From Alphaproteobacteria bacterium (GTDB lineage: Bacteria; Pseudomonadota; Alphaproteobacteria; Micropepsales; Micropepsaceae): a stretch of 64,000 nt of DNA. The notes beneath the pieces were generated by a model. That model made no database searches, was not told the DNA's origin, and saw only the letters and a list, made by a program, of their open reading frames with translations. The translations under genes and the position numbers were made by a program. The stretch spans positions 62,001 through 126,000 of the forward strand of contig JAFARO010000004.1 in assembly GCA_019245415.1 (NCBI GenBank). Reading direction: 5' to 3'. Below are positions 55,856 through 64,000 of the stretch, one piece after another; the first letter of the stretch is position 1; every line of letters begins with the position of its first letter.

Positions 55856-56464
55856 ATGTCGAGTGCTGCCGCCGTGGAGCGCCCCGGTCCCCTTCGCCGC
55901 CTCTACAACTGGGTTCTGCGCAACGCGCGCGGACCGCGCGCCTGGGCTGTGATGGGCGCGATCGCGTTTGCGGAGAGTTCATTCTTCCCGTTCCCGCCGG
56001 ATCTGTTGCTGGCGCCGATGCTGCTGGCCAACCGAAAGCGCGCCTTCGCGCTCGGCGCCTGGTGCTCGTTCTGGTCGGTGCTGGGGGGAATGCTCGGCTA
56101 TGCGATCGGGCACCTCCTGCAGCCGGCGGCGTGGTGGCTGATCGATTTCTATCACATGCAGGCCGATGCCCACCGCTTCATCGCCGGCTTCCGGCACAAC
56201 ATTTGGCTGATCGCGCTTCAGGGACTGACCCCCATCCCCTACAAGATCGTCACCATCTCGGCCGGCATCGCGGGCGTCAATTTCTGGTGGTTCACGGCCT
56301 TCTCGGCGATCACCCGCAGCGTGCGATTCGTCGGCGAGGCCACGCTGTTCTACCTCCTGGGCGAGAGGGCACAGCTCCTACTCGAGAAATATCTTACCCC
56401 CATTTTGATTGTCTTCTTCGTCTTGATCGTGGGTGGGTTCGTCGCGCTGCATTATCTTTTCTAG
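55856..56464 (+). CDS. YqaA/DedA-like membrane protein
   Basis: A 202-residue protein with four to five membrane helices. The start at 55856 has GAGGG upstream. AIAFAESSFFPFPPDLLLAP is the VTT/SNARE-associated motif, followed by GGMLGYAIGHLLQPAAWWLI and LTPIPYKIVTISAGIAGVNF. Family members are inferred lipid or ion transporters involved in envelope homeostasis. It precedes the MFS gene. Confidence 0.88.
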   Translation: MSSAAAVERPGPLRRLYNWVLRNARGPRAWAVMGAIAFAESSFFPFPPDLLLAPMLLANRKRAFALGAWCSFWSVLGGMLGYAIGHLLQPAAWWLIDFYHMQADAHRFIAGFRHNIWLIALQGLTPIPYKIVTISAGIAGVNFWWFTAFSAITRSVRFVGEATLFYLLGERAQLLLEKYLTPILIVFFVLIVGGFVALHYLF

Positions 56465-56535
56465 AATTCTGTGGATTGCCGCATTGCTGCCCCGCTTTGA
56501 CACGATAAGCGTGGCCGCGCGATTTTGAGAACGGC

Positions 56536-57777
56536 ATGCGCAAGCAACTCTTCCTCGTCGCCTCGATCCTGCTGTCCGCTGCGATCTTCATCGCGGGCAG
56601 CGGGTTGCTCGGCACGCTCATTCCAGTGCGCGCAGCACTCGCGGGCTTCTCCAACCTGACCATCGGCATCATTGGTTCGGGCTATTTCCTGGGCTTCGTC
56701 GCCGGTTGCTTTGCTGGCCCGCGGATGCTGGCGCGCGTCGGTCACAGTCGCACCTTCGCCGTCGGCGCCGCGCTCGCGGCGGCCACCACGCTGTTGCACG
56801 CGATGTTCGTCAGCGAGGCCGTCTGGATCGTGATGCGCGCAGGCTACGGATTTGCCGCCGCGAACCTCTACATGGTGATCGAGAGCTGGCTCAACGAGCG
56901 GGCCACAAACGAGACGCGCGGGCGCATCTTCGCGTCCTATCTCACCGTCAATTTCTCAAGCTTGGTGGTCGGCCAGATGCTGTTCTCCTCCAATCGGCCG
57001 ACCAGTTCATCCCTCTTCGAACTCGCGGCGGTGTTCTACGCTATGTGCCTGATCCCGGTAAGCCTGACACGCCTGCCTCAGCCGGTGGCGGCCCAGGTGC
57101 CGCGTCTGAGGCCGATGCGCCTCTACCGCATCGCACCGGTCGGCGTGATGGGATGTCTGGCGGTCGGTCTCACCAACAGCGCGATCTGGACGCTGGCGCC
57201 GGTCTATGCCCAGGACCATGGGCTGACGCGGGCGTGGCTCTCGCTCTTCATGAGCGTGTTCACGGCCGGCGGGGCACTGGTCCAGCTGCCTCTCGGCCGT
57301 CTCTCTGACCACATCGACCGGCGCTTCGTGATCGGCGGGATCTGTGCCGCGTCGGCTTTGCTCGGCGTGCTGCTGGCGCTGTTTGGGCATACGCGGCTCG
57401 AGCTGTTCGTGCTGATCGGCCTGTTCGGCATCACGGCGCTGCCGTTCTACGGGCTCTCGGTGGCCCATGCGAACGACCGATTGCCGCGTGACGCTTTCGT
57501 CGAGGCGTCGGCCACGCTGCTGATGGTCAATGCGCTTGCGTCCTGCCTCGGCCCTACGCTCGCGGCCCTGGTCATGCAGCATTTCGGATCGGCATCGCTC
57601 TTCTTCTACACCGCCGGCATCCATGCCGCGATGGCTCTCTTCGTGGTGGTTCGGCTTGGTGCCCATCGGGGACTGATCGGCGAGACGCGCGACCGCTTCG
57701 AGCCCGTGCCGCAGCAAGGTTCTCCGCTCAGCTTTGAGCTTGATCCCCGCGGTCCGGACGAGAAGAAGGCGGCTTAG
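56536..57777 (+). CDS. MFS transporter (YcaD-like)
   Basis: A 413-residue protein with 12 membrane helices starting MRKQLFLVASILLSAAIFIA. GYFLGFVAGCFAGPRMLARV and the block MVIESWLNERATNETRGRIF are those of the YcaD subfamily. The substrate is unknown. It ends with a four-base overlap of the convergent trcR (57774-57777). Confidence 0.88.
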   Translation: MRKQLFLVASILLSAAIFIAGSGLLGTLIPVRAALAGFSNLTIGIIGSGYFLGFVAGCFAGPRMLARVGHSRTFAVGAALAAATTLLHAMFVSEAVWIVMRAGYGFAAANLYMVIESWLNERATNETRGRIFASYLTVNFSSLVVGQMLFSSNRPTSSSLFELAAVFYAMCLIPVSLTRLPQPVAAQVPRLRPMRLYRIAPVGVMGCLAVGLTNSAIWTLAPVYAQDHGLTRAWLSLFMSVFTAGGALVQLPLGRLSDHIDRRFVIGGICAASALLGVLLALFGHTRLELFVLIGLFGITALPFYGLSVAHANDRLPRDAFVEASATLLMVNALASCLGPTLAALVMQHFGSASLFFYTAGIHAAMALFVVVRLGAHRGLIGETRDRFEPVPQQGSPLSFELDPRGPDEKKAA

Positions 57778-58427
57778 GGCTCCGCCGTTTCGTCGGCAGG
57801 TTCGTCGGAGCTGTCTTCGGCGATCACCGGCGTCTGATCCGCGACAGGCTTGAGCGTGGCGCCCGCGTTCGCGGCACGCTTGGCGGTCCGCTCGCGGCGC
57901 GCGTTGGCCCGCGTCACCGCGAGATCCAGTTCGAGCTGGGAGCAAAGGCCCAGGGTCACCGGATCGACCGCCTTGATGTTGGTCGCGTTCCAATGGGAGC
58001 GCTCGCGGATTTTTTGAATTGTCGCCTTGGTCGTGCCGATCAGCTTGATGATGTCCGGATCGGTGAATTCCGGGTGGTTGCGCAGCAGCCAATACACGGC
58101 ATCCGGCTTGTCCTGGCGCTTGGAAACAGGGGTGTAGCGCGGCGCCTTCTTCTGCTTGATCGCCGGCATCTTGTGCTTGGGCGGCGCCATCTTGAGGCGC
58201 ATGTTGGGATTCTTCTCCGCCGCCTCGATCTGTTCGCGGCCCAGCTGGCCGGAGGCGATGGGGTCTTGGCCCTTGATGCCCTTGGCAACATCCTCGTCGG
58301 CGATGCCCTTCACCTCCAGGGGATGCAGCCCGCAGAATTCGGCGATCTGCTCGAAGGTGAGCGAGGTGTTGTCCACCAGCCAGACGGCGGTGGCCTTGGG
58401 CATGAGGGGACGTTGCGGTTCGGCCAT
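57774..58427 (-). CDS. trcR: cell-cycle transcriptional regulator TrcR (DUF1013)
   Basis: A 217-residue alphaproteobacterial regulator. It starts AEPQRPLMPKATAVWLVDNT and SLTFEQIAEFCGLHPLEVKG, with IIKLIGTTKATIQKIRERSH, a helix-turn-helix region, and a long Ala/Glu-rich tail. DUF1013 proteins bind RNA polymerase and adjust cell-cycle genes. It is a single gene convergent with the YcaD-like MFS gene. Confidence 0.93.
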   Translation of the reverse strand: MAEPQRPLMPKATAVWLVDNTSLTFEQIAEFCGLHPLEVKGIADEDVAKGIKGQDPIASGQLGREQIEAAEKNPNMRLKMAPPKHKMPAIKQKKAPRYTPVSKRQDKPDAVYWLLRNHPEFTDPDIIKLIGTTKATIQKIRERSHWNATNIKAVDPVTLGLCSQLELDLAVTRANARRERTAKRAANAGATLKPVADQTPVIAEDSSDEPADETAEP

Positions 58428-58568
58428 GGGTCTTCTCCTTCCGGGCGGGCCATTCCGGCTCCGTCCCTTCGCTCGAGATTAAGATTTCGAGGAAGAGGCG
58501 TTTTCTAGCGGGCTAAGCCGCCAAAGGAAAGCATTTCTTGAAATGTAATAAATACAATAGCTTAAGGC

Positions 58569-59105
58569 TCAATTTGCCAGTTCGTGCCCATAAGAGATGC
58601 TTTCGGCCATCTGCCAGTTTGCGTCCACTTTCTTCCACAGGATCATGAAATTGCCGGTCTCCGTAAGTGTTTCGGGCTTGTTCGGCAGACGCGCGTAGAA
58701 GCGGTGAACGCCGATTTCGAGCGCGCCGTAGCTGGAGATGGGCCAAACCTCCAGCGACGGCGCAACCAACTCGCGCCGAGCCGCAAAGTCCTCGCCCGAC
58801 TTTAGCCGCGCACAATGACCTTTCAGGTCGTCGAGGAATTTGGCGCGCGCGGATTCGCCGTTTTTGTCGTGGATGAAGCGGAAATCGGGGGTCAGCATCG
58901 CCGCAACGGCGTCGGTGTCACAGCGGTCGAACACGGCGGCGAAGAGATCGGCATCGGCTTTCCTGATCGCGGCGGTCAGTTCTGCCGACGGCGCCGCGCC
59001 CGGCGTCAGATGATACCGCGCTGCACCCTTGACGGTCGGGCCGGCTTGGGCTGCCGCTGTCAGGGAAGCGGCGATCGCAATCACGCCAAACGACATTCGG
59101 AGCAT
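58569..59105 (-). CDS. secreted NTF2/SnoaL-like protein
   Basis: The start at 59105 has GGGGGG just upstream and gives a signal peptide (LRMSFGVIAIAASLTAAAQA). The mature domain begins AELTAAIRKADADLFAAVFD and has RCDTDAVAAMLTPDFRFIHD and IGVHRFYARLPNKPETLTET, the DUF4440 or SnoaL-like cone fold. Such proteins are usually small-molecule-binding domains of unknown function. It is a single gene. The 141-base gap upstream of trcR (58428-58568) holds nothing I can name. Confidence 0.7.
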   Translation of the reverse strand: MLRMSFGVIAIAASLTAAAQAGPTVKGAARYHLTPGAAPSAELTAAIRKADADLFAAVFDRCDTDAVAAMLTPDFRFIHDKNGESARAKFLDDLKGHCARLKSGEDFAARRELVAPSLEVWPISSYGALEIGVHRFYARLPNKPETLTETGNFMILWKKVDANWQMAESISYGHELAN

Positions 59106-59154
59106 GCTGTCCCCCCCTTTAGCAGACACGAGATTGGGCGGCGAACGGCGGAAT

Positions 59155-60132
59155 TCAAGGCGTCAGCAGAATCTTGCCGATGTGCCCGCTGGAGCGCAGG
59201 CGCGCGTGCGCGGCCTGGGCGTCGGCCAAGGGAAAGACATGGTCGACAACGGGGCGCACCTTTCCCGCGTCGATCAGCGGCCAGACTTCGCGCAGGATCG
59301 CGTCGCGGATCGCGCCTTTCTCGGCGTTCGAGCGCGCGCGCAAGGTGGTGGCGAGCAGCGACAGGCGCTTCATCAGCATCGGCGCGAAATTGACGCTGGC
59401 CTGCATGCCGCTCTGATAGGCGATGTTGACGATGCGGCCCCAAAGCGCCGCCGCGCTCATGTTGCGCTGGACATACTCGCCCCCCACCATATCGAGGATC
59501 ACGTCGACGCCGCGGCCGCCCGTCGCCGCCTTCACCACTTCGACGAAATCGTCTTTGCGATAGTTGATGGCACGCTCGGCGCCGAGCGCGACACAAGCGG
59601 CGCATTTCTCGTCGCTGCCGGCGGTCGTGAACACTCTATGCCCGCGGGCGGCGAGCATTTGGATGGCCGCCGTGCCGATGCCGCTCGATCCGCCATGGAT
59701 GAGCACGCACTCGCCGGGTTTGAGCCGCGCGCTGTCCATCAAATTGGTCCAGACGGTGAAATGGACTTCGGGCAGGGCGGCTGCGTCCACGAGCGAAACG
59801 CCTTTCGGTACCGGCAGCAGGCACTCGATCGCCGCGACGGCATACTCGGCATACCCGCCGCCTCCAAGCAGCGCGCAAACCTCGTCGCCGGGCTGGTGCC
59901 CGCTCGCGCCCTCGCCCAGCGCCGCGATGGTGCCGGAGACTTCCATCCCGAGAATGGATGAAGCGCCCGGCGGCGGGGGATAGCGGCCTTCGGCCTGTGA
60001 GATATCGGCGCGGTTCAAACCTGCCGCGGCGACCTTTATCAACACTTCGCCGGCGGCCGGTTTCGGCATCTCGGCTTGCGCTATTTTGAGCCCGTAACCG
60101 GGCCCGGGATTCTCCGTTACAATGACGCGCAA
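59155..60132 (-). CDS. PIG3-type NAD(P)H-quinone oxidoreductase
   Basis: A 325-residue MDR-family enzyme. I chose TTG at 60132, with GGAGGG four bases upstream, giving MRVIVTENPGPGYGLKIAQA; a longer frame from 60204 adds an unrelated basic stretch. The NADPH-binding loop is IHGGSSGIGTAAIQMLAARG, and catalytic-site blocks are NRADISQAEGRYPPPPGASS and HFTVWTNLMDSARLKPGECV. No structural zinc cysteines are seen, as expected for the quinone-reductase group. It reduces quinones or activated alkenes. Confidence 0.88.
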   Translation of the reverse strand: MRVIVTENPGPGYGLKIAQAEMPKPAAGEVLIKVAAAGLNRADISQAEGRYPPPPGASSILGMEVSGTIAALGEGASGHQPGDEVCALLGGGGYAEYAVAAIECLLPVPKGVSLVDAAALPEVHFTVWTNLMDSARLKPGECVLIHGGSSGIGTAAIQMLAARGHRVFTTAGSDEKCAACVALGAERAINYRKDDFVEVVKAATGGRGVDVILDMVGGEYVQRNMSAAALWGRIVNIAYQSGMQASVNFAPMLMKRLSLLATTLRARSNAEKGAIRDAILREVWPLIDAGKVRPVVDHVFPLADAQAAHARLRSSGHIGKILLTP

Positions 60133-60203
60133 GGCGCCCTCCAAAGTCTTGTGCCGCTTCGAGTTTAGAATAAAAATGCGTCGGCGCGAAAAGGCCCAGG
60201 CCA

Positions 60204-60401
60204 ATGCCGCACGACCCTGACGACCTCCCTCTCAAGCGAAAGCACACCGAAATCGTGCTGGGTCAGGATCTCTCGGCGCTCTCCGAATTCGAACTCGCCG
60301 CGCGCATCATGGAAATGGAAGGTGAGATCGCGCGTTGCCGCGAAGCGATCTCTGCCCGCCGCGCCAGCAAGGATGCCGCCTCAGGCGTCTTCAAGAGCTA
60401 G
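60204..60401 (+). CDS. DUF1192 family protein
   Basis: A 65-residue helical protein (LSALSEFELAARIMEMEGEI ARCREAISARR) of the DUF1192 family, small alphaproteobacterial proteins found next to rcdA. It is divergent from the PIG3-type gene and 258 bases upstream of rcdA, separated from it by an intergenic region. Confidence 0.88.
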   Translation: MPHDPDDLPLKRKHTEIVLGQDLSALSEFELAARIMEMEGEIARCREAISARRASKDAASGVFKS

Positions 60402-60659
60402 TGCTGCAGGTATCCGCCAATATCTGCGCACTTTTCGTGGGCATGCTCCATCGCACTGCCTAGACCATGTCATTGTTCCGGATGCGGGCGCCGAGGCTTT
60501 TGAGGAGCCCTCCGGTTCAATCATTAACGCCGACGTCCTTAACGTTGCGCTTGGGCAACCATGCGGGCGATTTGCGTCCGCGATGTCCAGATGCGGCCTT
60601 GCCAAGCCCGCGAGGCTTGATAGCTTCGCCATTGAGACCGGGTTCGCGCTGGAGCCGAT
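60402..60659. other. intergenic region between DUF1192 and rcdA
   Basis: 258 bases without a supported gene. It contains two TTAAC direct repeats at 60524-60528 and 60539-60543, 15 bases apart, which is wider than a CtrA box. GGAG lies six bases before the rcdA ATG. Confidence 0.4.
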
Positions 60660-61166
60660 ATGACGCTTGCGAAGAGCGATGACGAGTGCTTTCGCGATCT
60701 CACGCAGCAATCGTTCATCGGTTCGGCTTTGTTCGAAAAGACGTTCGAAGAAGGCATGTCGCTGGTCGACGAGACGGCAAAATATTTGGATGGCCCCGGG
60801 CGACAGGAAGCCCGCGCGCTGCCGCGCAAAATCGCGGTGCTCTATGCCGGCGAAAGCATGCGCGTCACCACACGTCTGATGCAGGCTGCAAGCTGGCTAC
60901 TCGTTCAGCGCGCCGTGCATGACGGCGACATGGACGCCCAGGACGCGGCGGGCGACCGCTACCGGCTGGGATCGAGGGAAATCTGCCTGGGCGCCGCGGG
61001 GGAGGGATGCGAGCTTCTGCCGGCGCGCTTGCAGGATCTGCTCGGGCGCAGCGACAATCTTTACCGCCGCATCGCGCGCCTCGACGAAGTCCTGTTCCGC
61101 AGCGGCGCCCTCAATCCGGGCGTCAAGGCGCAGTTCGAACGTCTCGAGAGGGCTTTCGGAAGTTAG
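60660..61166 (+). CDS. rcdA: RcdA-like ClpXP adaptor (DUF1465)
   Basis: A 168-residue regulator of CtrA degradation. The start has GGAG six bases upstream. The DUF1465 pattern includes SFIGSALFEKTFEEGMSLVD, LYAGESMRVTTRLMQAASWL and REICLGAAGEGCELLPARLQ. In Caulobacter RcdA joins CpdR and PopA to bring CtrA to ClpXP at the pole. The helical bundle has a low-charge tail here. It belongs to the DUF1192-rcdA-rpmE-ABC order conserved in alphaproteobacteria. Confidence 0.9.
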   Translation: MTLAKSDDECFRDLTQQSFIGSALFEKTFEEGMSLVDETAKYLDGPGRQEARALPRKIAVLYAGESMRVTTRLMQAASWLLVQRAVHDGDMDAQDAAGDRYRLGSREICLGAAGEGCELLPARLQDLLGRSDNLYRRIARLDEVLFRSGALNPGVKAQFERLERAFGS

Positions 61167-61192
61167 GACGAACCGCCGCCAAATCCTGCGGC

Positions 61193-61414
61193 CTATTTTA
61201 CGAAGTCCTTGAATTTCTTGTTGAAGCGGGTCAGACGTCCGCCGCGATCCAAGAGCTGCTGCTGTCCGCCGGTCCAGGCCGGATGGGTCGAGGGATCGAT
61301 ATCCAAGGTCAGTTTCTGGCCCGCCTCGCCCCAGGTCGTGCGCGTCTTGTAGATCGTGCCGTCGTTCAGCTGGACGTCGACAAAGTGGTAGTTGGGGTGG
61401 ATGCCCTTTTTCAT
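61193..61414 (-). CDS. rpmE: 50S ribosomal protein L31
   Basis: A 73-residue protein starting [20 protein letters not shown] and continuing [26 protein letters not shown]. The absence of the CxxC zinc pair marks the C-minus type. It is convergent with rcdA and divergent from the ABC transporter gene. Confidence 0.96.
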   Translation of the reverse strand: MKKGIHPNYHFVDVQLNDGTIYKTRTTWGEAGQKLTLDIDPSTHPAWTGGQQQLLDRGGRLTRFNKKFKDFVK

Positions 61415-61549
61415 GGCCGAACGCTTTCCAAGACCTGCTTTTTGAAGCCGCGGCTTATAAGGGAAGCGCCCGACCTTCGCAAGTCGCGGCGTTTCGCCCT
61501 TCGCGGGCGCCGCTGCCATCCTATATAGGACCAGACGGAGGACCGGTTC

Positions 61550-63370
61550 ATGTCCCAATCGGGCGAGGAATTCGCCACCGAAATCGCCCGTGTGGCGGCC
61601 GCCCGCCCCAAGGCCCGCTCGCTGGGGCCCTTGCGGCGCCTGCTGCCCTTTTTGGGGCCCTATCGCTGGCAGATCGCTGGGGCAGGATTTGCGCTGATCT
61701 GCTCCTCGTCGGCAAGCCTATTCATCCCGCCGGCCATCCGGGGCATGATCGATCACGGCTTCGACCGCAACAATGTCGCGCTGATCGGCCGCTACTTCCT
61801 GGCGCTGATGGGCGTTGCTGCGGTGCTCGGCATCGCCACCGCGACGCGGTTCTATTTCGTCACCTGGCTCGGCGAGCGCGTCATCGCCGATGTCCGCAAG
61901 GCCGTGTTCGATCATGTGCTTTCCCTCTCACCCGTATTCTTCGAAGCGACGCGAACCGGCGAGGTGCTCTCGCGTCTGACTGCGGATACGACCCTGGTGC
62001 AGACGGTGATCGGCTCGTCCGCCTCGATCGCGATGCGCAATCTCGTGATGCTGACCGGCGGCATGATCCTGCTGTTCATCACCGATCTCAAGCTGTCGGC
62101 GATGGTGCTCGCTGCTGTGCTGTTGGTGATGCTGCCTCTCATCCTGTTTGGGCGCTGGGTTCGAACGCTTTCGCGCCAGAGCCAGGACCGTATCGCCGAT
62201 ACCAGCGCCCACGCGGCGGAGACTTTGAACGCGGTACAGACCGTACAGGCGTTCACTCACGAAACCGTCGAGCGGTTGCGTTTCGGCCGCGCTGTCGAGA
62301 GTTCATTCCGGGTCGCAGTGTTGCGGACCCGCGCGCGGGCCGTGATGACGATGGTGGTGATCTTCGCCGTGTTCGGCTGCATCGTCGGCGTGCTCTGGGC
62401 CGGCGCGCAGGATGTCCTAGCCAACCGCATCACCGGCGGCCAGCTGGCGCAGTTCGTGGCCTACGCGGTCATCGTAGCGTCGGGCTTTGGAGCCCTGACC
62501 GAAACCTGGGGCGATCTGCAACGCGCCGCCGGCGCCTCGGAGCGCCTGGGGGAGCTGCTGGACGCCGTGCCCGAGGTCCGGGCGCCGGATCGGCCGCTTG
62601 CGCTGCCGGCCCGGCCACGCGGCGCCGTGTCGCTTCGCAATGTCGGCTTCCGCTATCCGTCCAGGCCCGAGCATGCCGCGCTTGACGGCTTCTCGCTCGA
62701 CATCGTGCCCGGCGAAGCGGTCGCGCTGGTCGGCCCGAGTGGCGCCGGCAAATCCACCGTGTTTCAATTGCTGCTGCGTTTCTACACACCACAATCGGGC
62801 ACCATCGCTTTCGACGGTGTCGACGTGGCACAGCTCGACCCCATCGAGATGCGGCGCCACATCGCCATCGTGGCGCAGGATCCGGTGATCTTTTCCGGCA
62901 CCATCGCCGACAATATCGCCTATGGCAGCGCAGGGGCCGATGCGGCGGCGGTCAAGCGCGCGGCGCAGGCCGCGGCCGCCGCAGAATTCATCGAAGCCCT
63001 GCCGCAGGGCTATGCGACGCCCGTTGGGGAACGCGGCACGACGCTCTCGGGTGGCCAGCGCCAGCGCATAGCCATCGCGCGCGCCATTCTGCGAGACGCG
63101 CCGTTGCTGCTGCTGGACGAAGCCACCAGCGCGCTGGATGCGGAGAATGAGCGCCTGGTGCAGCAGGGCCTCGCCAATCTCATGGCGGGCCGCACCACCC
63201 TCGTCATCGCGCACCGTTTCGCGACCATCCAGCGGCTCAAGCGCATCGTGGTGATGGATGAGGGCAAGGTCGTAGCCGAAGGGAGCCACGCGGAGCTGGT
63301 GGCGCGCGGCGGACTTTATGCAAGGCTGGCCGATCTCCAATTCAACCAAGACCTGGCGCTGGCAGGATGA
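61550..63370 (+). CDS. ABC exporter, MsbA/LmrA-like
   Basis: A 606-residue half-transporter with a membrane domain of six helices (about 40-315), then an ATPase. Walker A is GPSGAGKS (395-402), the signature LSGGQ is 499-503, and Walker B with Glu524 is in [17 protein letters not shown] lies upstream of the ATG. The N-terminal 40 residues are basic, as in lipid flippases. The substrate is unknown; lipid A or drug export are possible. The gene belongs to the rcdA-rpmE neighbourhood. The final membrane arginine/glutamate pattern was not analysed. Confidence 0.9.
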   Translation: MSQSGEEFATEIARVAAARPKARSLGPLRRLLPFLGPYRWQIAGAGFALICSSSASLFIPPAIRGMIDHGFDRNNVALIGRYFLALMGVAAVLGIATATRFYFVTWLGERVIADVRKAVFDHVLSLSPVFFEATRTGEVLSRLTADTTLVQTVIGSSASIAMRNLVMLTGGMILLFITDLKLSAMVLAAVLLVMLPLILFGRWVRTLSRQSQDRIADTSAHAAETLNAVQTVQAFTHETVERLRFGRAVESSFRVAVLRTRARAVMTMVVIFAVFGCIVGVLWAGAQDVLANRITGGQLAQFVAYAVIVASGFGALTETWGDLQRAAGASERLGELLDAVPEVRAPDRPLALPARPRGAVSLRNVGFRYPSRPEHAALDGFSLDIVPGEAVALVGPSGAGKSTVFQLLLRFYTPQSGTIAFDGVDVAQLDPIEMRRHIAIVAQDPVIFSGTIADNIAYGSAGADAAAVKRAAQAAAAAEFIEALPQGYATPVGERGTTLSGGQRQRIAIARAILRDAPLLLLDEATSALDAENERLVQQGLANLMAGRTTLVIAHRFATIQRLKRIVVMDEGKVVAEGSHAELVARGGLYARLADLQFNQDLALAG

Positions 63371-63422
63371 CGGCGGCTCGGTTATTTGCCGAATGCCACG
63401 GCGTTAAGGCTGAGGAACTGGC

Positions 63423-64000
63423 ATGAAACGCAGCTCTCGCATCGCCATCGTCGCCGTGTCCGTGCTCGTCGTGGGTCTCGGCGCCTTCGCTGCCCGCACC
63501 ATGCTGATGGCCGGCGTCTTCGACGAGGTCAGGCCGGTGCCGCGCCCTTGCAGGACTTTAACCGACGTTACCGGCGTCGAGGACATCGCCATCGACGCGA
63601 AGGACGGTATCGCGTTCCTCTCCGCCACCGATCGACGCGCCATCGCCCAGGGCCGGGCTTCGCAGGCCGACGGCATCTACACCACCTCCGTCCTCCATCC
63701 GGAGCAGGGTTTCCGCAAGCTTTCTGGGGCGCCGCAGGATTTTCATCCCCATGGTATCAGCCTTTACCGCGATGCCGACGGCTCACTGACATTGATGGCG
63801 GTCAATCACATGAGCAACGCGCGCTCGGCTGTCGAGATTTTTCAGGTCGAGCGCAGCGCTGGCGACGTCAAGTTGATCGAGGTCGGACATATTGAGGGCG
63901 ACAAGCTGATCCATCCCAACGACGTTGCCGCCGTGGGCAAGGAGCTTTTCTACGTCACGAACGATCATGGCAGCCGCACCGATCTTGGCATCAAGCTCGA
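63423..64000 (+). CDS. paraoxonase/arylesterase-like protein (partial)
   Basis: The start at 63423 has GAGGAA upstream; the gene runs past the window end. The first 192 residues show a signal or anchor (SRIAIVAVSVLVVGLGAFAA) and then TDVTGVEDIAIDAKDGIAFL, DFHPHGISLYRDADGSLTLM AVNHM and KLIHPNDVAAVGKELFYVTN-DHG. The VEDI-HGIS-NH-HPNDV-TNDH order is the six-blade propeller of paraoxonase/SMP-30-like arylesterases, with calcium-binding Asn and Asp residues. Substrate unknown. Confidence 0.75.
   Translation, partial: MKRSSRIAIVAVSVLVVGLGAFAARTMLMAGVFDEVRPVPRPCRTLTDVTGVEDIAIDAKDGIAFLSATDRRAIAQGRASQADGIYTTSVLHPEQGFRKLSGAPQDFHPHGISLYRDADGSLTLMAVNHMSNARSAVEIFQVERSAGDVKLIEVGHIEGDKLIHPNDVAAVGKELFYVTNDHGSRTDLGIKL

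Noticed and set aside
60524-60543. Second CtrA-like site upstream of rcdA
   Set aside because: The two TTAAC motifs are 15 bases apart start to start; the CtrA consensus TTAA-N7-TTAA needs 11.

Overview
The window is ordinary chromosomal DNA of a GC-rich alphaproteobacterium. The evidence is the run flgB-flgC-fliE-fliQ-fliR-flhB-cckA, the runs lpxC-bamD-recN-ligA and prmA-pepP-uvrD, the alpha-type SspB, the DUF1013 cell-cycle regulator TrcR, the DUF1192-RcdA-rpmE cluster, and a C-minus (zinc-free) L31. Two perfect CtrA boxes (TTAA-N7-TTAA) lie in the flagellar divergent promoter region. I cannot fix the genus; a Micropepsaceae/Rhizomicrobium-like lineage is only a guess. There are no rRNA operons, prophages, insertion sequences or CRISPR arrays.

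Layout: 1-3.5 kb holds the end of an M48 peptidase gene and a set of small, mostly secreted or membrane orphan proteins, with GC falling locally in 2.2-3.4 kb and a three-copy direct repeat. 3.4-9.3 kb holds a low-complexity secreted protein, a Sel1-repeat protein, a TolB-like/TPR membrane protein, purH and two small ORFs. 9.4-10.7 kb is a compact DUF2089 regulator operon with a palindromic operator, then tRNA-Leu(CAA). 10.7-16.7 kb is the envelope/DNA-repair run lpxC-bamD-recN-ligA plus a small lipoprotein. 16.7-24.8 kb is an esterase, a 162-bp inverted-repeat element, pepP, prmA, uvrD and a CoA transferase. 24.8-33.5 kb holds GST-DUF4169, an RHH protein, fumC, sspB, a cytochrome P450, an Old Yellow Enzyme, an MFS exporter and an Lrp regulator.

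33.5-40.1 kb is the cell-cycle/flagellar block: cckA and the basal-body/export genes on the minus strand, fliO-fliP on the plus strand, with CtrA boxes between. 40.1-49 kb carries a TauD-like dioxygenase, an Inh-like secreted protein with a strong terminator, a CDF metal exporter, a Rieske protein divergent from a cysteine-rich HTH regulator, rpsU, def-COQ9, purE-purK and a diguanylate cyclase. 49-64 kb holds ubiX between two DUF465 proteins, two MFS transporters, a PAS_5 protein, a GH44 glycosidase, an acyl-CoA synthetase with a histone-like basic tail, trcR, a PIG3 quinone oxidoreductase, DUF1192, rcdA, rpmE, an MsbA-like ABC exporter and a truncated paraoxonase-like gene.

Taken together, the best-supported theme is CtrA control: CckA (kinase at the top of the CtrA relay), RcdA and SspB (ClpXP adaptors) and TrcR are all here, and the flagellar genes beside cckA carry CtrA boxes. 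I found no convincing new multi-gene defence or mobile system. The most unusual items are the basic-tailed acyl-CoA synthetase, the Rieske protein with a large unassigned C-terminal domain paired with a probable Fe-S regulator, and the orphan small-protein cluster.
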